A DNA stretch of 64,000 nt from an uncultured Eggerthellaceae bacterium. GTDB taxonomy: Bacteria; Actinomycetota; Coriobacteriia; Coriobacteriales; Eggerthellaceae. The translations under genes were made by a program, and so were the position numbers. Below, piece after piece: positions 62,839 through 64,000 of this stretch (its first letter is position 1; every line of letters begins with the position of its first letter). The stretch lies in NCBI GenBank assembly GCA_947650915.1, contig CANSWY010000001.1, positions 124,001-188,000 of the forward strand, read 5' to 3'. The notes below the pieces were generated by a model. It was not told the origin of the DNA and made no database searches. It saw only the letters and a list, made by a program, of their open reading frames with translations.

Positions 62839-62869
62839 AAGGGGACGGTCGCATGCGGCCGTCCCCTTT
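62839..62869 (+). terminator. Terminator after rpmE
   Basis: AAGGGGACGG (62839-62848) pairs with CCGTCCCCTT (62859-62868), with inner GCATGC, then TG. Confidence 0.75.
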
Positions 62870-62916
62870 GCATTCCGTTCCCCACGCCGTGCGTATCCCC
62901 TATGATGGAGGTCATC

Positions 62917-64000
62917 ATGTCCAACCCTAGAAACCCTACCGTGGATTTCGTGCTGAAGACCATCGAGAGCCGCGACGTCCACTTCTTGCGCTGCTGGTTC
63001 ACCGATGTGCTGGGTGCCATGAAATCATTCGCCGTGGTGCCCGGAGAGCTGGAGCACGCCATCGATGAGGGCATGGCGTTCGATGCCAGCTGCATCAAGG
63101 GCTTCACGGAGGCGGATGAACCGGATGCTCTGGCATTCCCTGACCCCTCCACGTTCCAGGTGCTCCCTTGGCGCCCTCAAACGGATGCAGTGGCCCGCAT
63201 GTTCTGTGACGTGCGGATGCCGGATGGGTGCCCCTATGAGGGCGACCCGCGCTTCATCTTGAAACGCGTGCTGGCGCAGTGCGCAGATGCGGGCTTCACG
63301 CCGAACGTAGGCTGTGAGCTGGAGTTCTACTATTTCAAAGACGCCCAAAGCACCGAGGTGCTGGATGTGGGGAGCTGCTTCGATCTCACGTCCCTTGATT
63401 ACGCATCGGATCTGCGGAGGGACACCGTGCTCACGCTCGAGCACATGGGCATTCCGGTGGAGTATTCCCATCATGAGCTGGGGCACTCCCAGCATGAGAT
63501 AGACCTGCGCGCAACGGATGCGCTCGCCATGGCTGATTCCATCATGACCTACAAGCTGGTGGTGAAAGAGATCGCCATCAAGCATGGCGTGTTCGCATCA
63601 TTCATGCCCAAGCCCATGAACGGGCAGCCGGGAAGCGGGATGCACATCCACTTGAGCTTGTATGATGATGCGGGACAGAATGCTTTCTATGGTGCGTCCG
63701 ATCCGCAAGGTGTCAGCCTGTCTTCAACGGCCAAGAGCTTCATCGCGGGCGTTCTCGGACGTGCGCGCGAGATGAGCCTCGTCACGAACCAGTACGTGAA
63801 TTCGTACAAGCGGCTCTGTGCTGATGGCCTGGCTCCTACCAAGGTGGCCTGGACGCGGTCGAACCGCGAGGCCATCGTGCGCGTGCCCGGATATCGGCCG
63901 GATGATCCGGATGCGTGCCGCGCTGTGCTTCGCAGCCCCGATGTGGCTGCGAATCCGTATCTGGTCCTTGCAAGCTTCCTTGCCGCGGGTCTTGAGGGCG
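62917..64000 (+). CDS. Glutamine synthetase, 3' end outside window
   Basis: 361 codons seen. Type I fold: VHFLRCWFTDVLGAMKSFAVV, GCELEFYYF (metal Glu), HSQHEIDLRATDAL (second metal Glu), FMPKPMNGQPGSGMHIHLSL (catalytic loop), NSYKRLCADGLAPTKVAWTRSNR and NPYLVLA. GGAGG is 5 bases before ATG 62917. It resembles the shorter gamma-glutamyl-ligase-like glutamine synthetases; the adenylylation tyrosine region lies outside the window. Confidence 0.9.
   Translation, partial: MSNPRNPTVDFVLKTIESRDVHFLRCWFTDVLGAMKSFAVVPGELEHAIDEGMAFDASCIKGFTEADEPDALAFPDPSTFQVLPWRPQTDAVARMFCDVRMPDGCPYEGDPRFILKRVLAQCADAGFTPNVGCELEFYYFKDAQSTEVLDVGSCFDLTSLDYASDLRRDTVLTLEHMGIPVEYSHHELGHSQHEIDLRATDALAMADSIMTYKLVVKEIAIKHGVFASFMPKPMNGQPGSGMHIHLSLYDDAGQNAFYGASDPQGVSLSSTAKSFIAGVLGRAREMSLVTNQYVNSYKRLCADGLAPTKVAWTRSNREAIVRVPGYRPDDPDACRAVLRSPDVAANPYLVLASFLAAGLEG

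Overview
The window (about 60% GC by eye) reads as a chromosome segment of a high-GC, anaerobic Gram-positive bacterium, most likely an actinobacterium of class Coriobacteriia. The grounds are a four-subunit pyruvate:ferredoxin oxidoreductase with no pyruvate dehydrogenase in view, a desulfoferrodoxin, zinc-type S14, L31 and adenylate kinase, a Rho factor with a long low-complexity N-terminus, Tat/lipobox binding proteins and frequent GTG/TTG starts. Genus is not resolvable from the sequence alone. Every gene was read by eye from conserved motifs; no database search was run. | Layout. 1-2.3 kb: 3' part of a CBS-type family II pyrophosphatase and an M20 peptidase. 2.3-7.5 kb: a strong promoter, then rpsL-rpsG-fusA-rpsJ-rplC-rplD-rplW ending at a strong terminator. 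7.5-17.9 kb: a block that splits the S10 operon: lipoprotein, lipid kinase, ABC ATPase plus very large FtsX-like permease, a hairpin-rich spacer, a REP-associated tyrosine transposase surrounded by its REP hairpins, a trigger-factor-like protein and a YgiQ radical SAM protein. 18-27.4 kb: rplB restarts from its own promoter and the S10/spc order continues to secY-adk, then stops (no map, infA, rpsM, rpsK, rpoA, rplQ). 27.5-29.7 kb: a large membrane protein resembling GT-C glycosyltransferases. 29.8-37.5 kb: nagB facing a five-gene operon of lyase, ATPase, permease-ATPase fusion, permease and Tat lipoprotein. 37.9-40.9 kb: porCDAB. 41-42.6 kb: a small unknown gene and a PucR-type regulator. 42.7-46.1 kb: ruvCAB-nagA. 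46.2-48.8 kb: ROK-type sugar kinase and N-acylglucosamine 2-epimerase. 49.1-54.7 kb: transaldolase-like gene, rho, S49 peptidase, divergent methionyl-tRNA synthetase. 54.7-57 kb: a repeat-rich spacer, rpsB-tsf. 57.1-64 kb: murA, LCP protein, NifU-like, two small Cys proteins, lgt, superoxide reductase, rpmE with a long tail, and the start of a glutamine synthetase. | How the genes work together. The clearest metabolic theme is amino-sugar use: a Dpp-type importer with a fused permease-ATPase, an N-acetylneuraminate-lyase-family enzyme, AGE epimerase, ROK kinase, NagA and NagB together could turn sialic acid into fructose 6-phosphate and pyruvate, and porCDAB could oxidise the pyruvate. The second theme is the translation apparatus, unusual here because the S10 operon is broken by about 10.5 kb carrying a RAYT/REP unit, tuf is not in the str operon and the alpha operon is elsewhere. 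Several leaders, terminators inside operons and hairpins that look regulatory are recorded separately.
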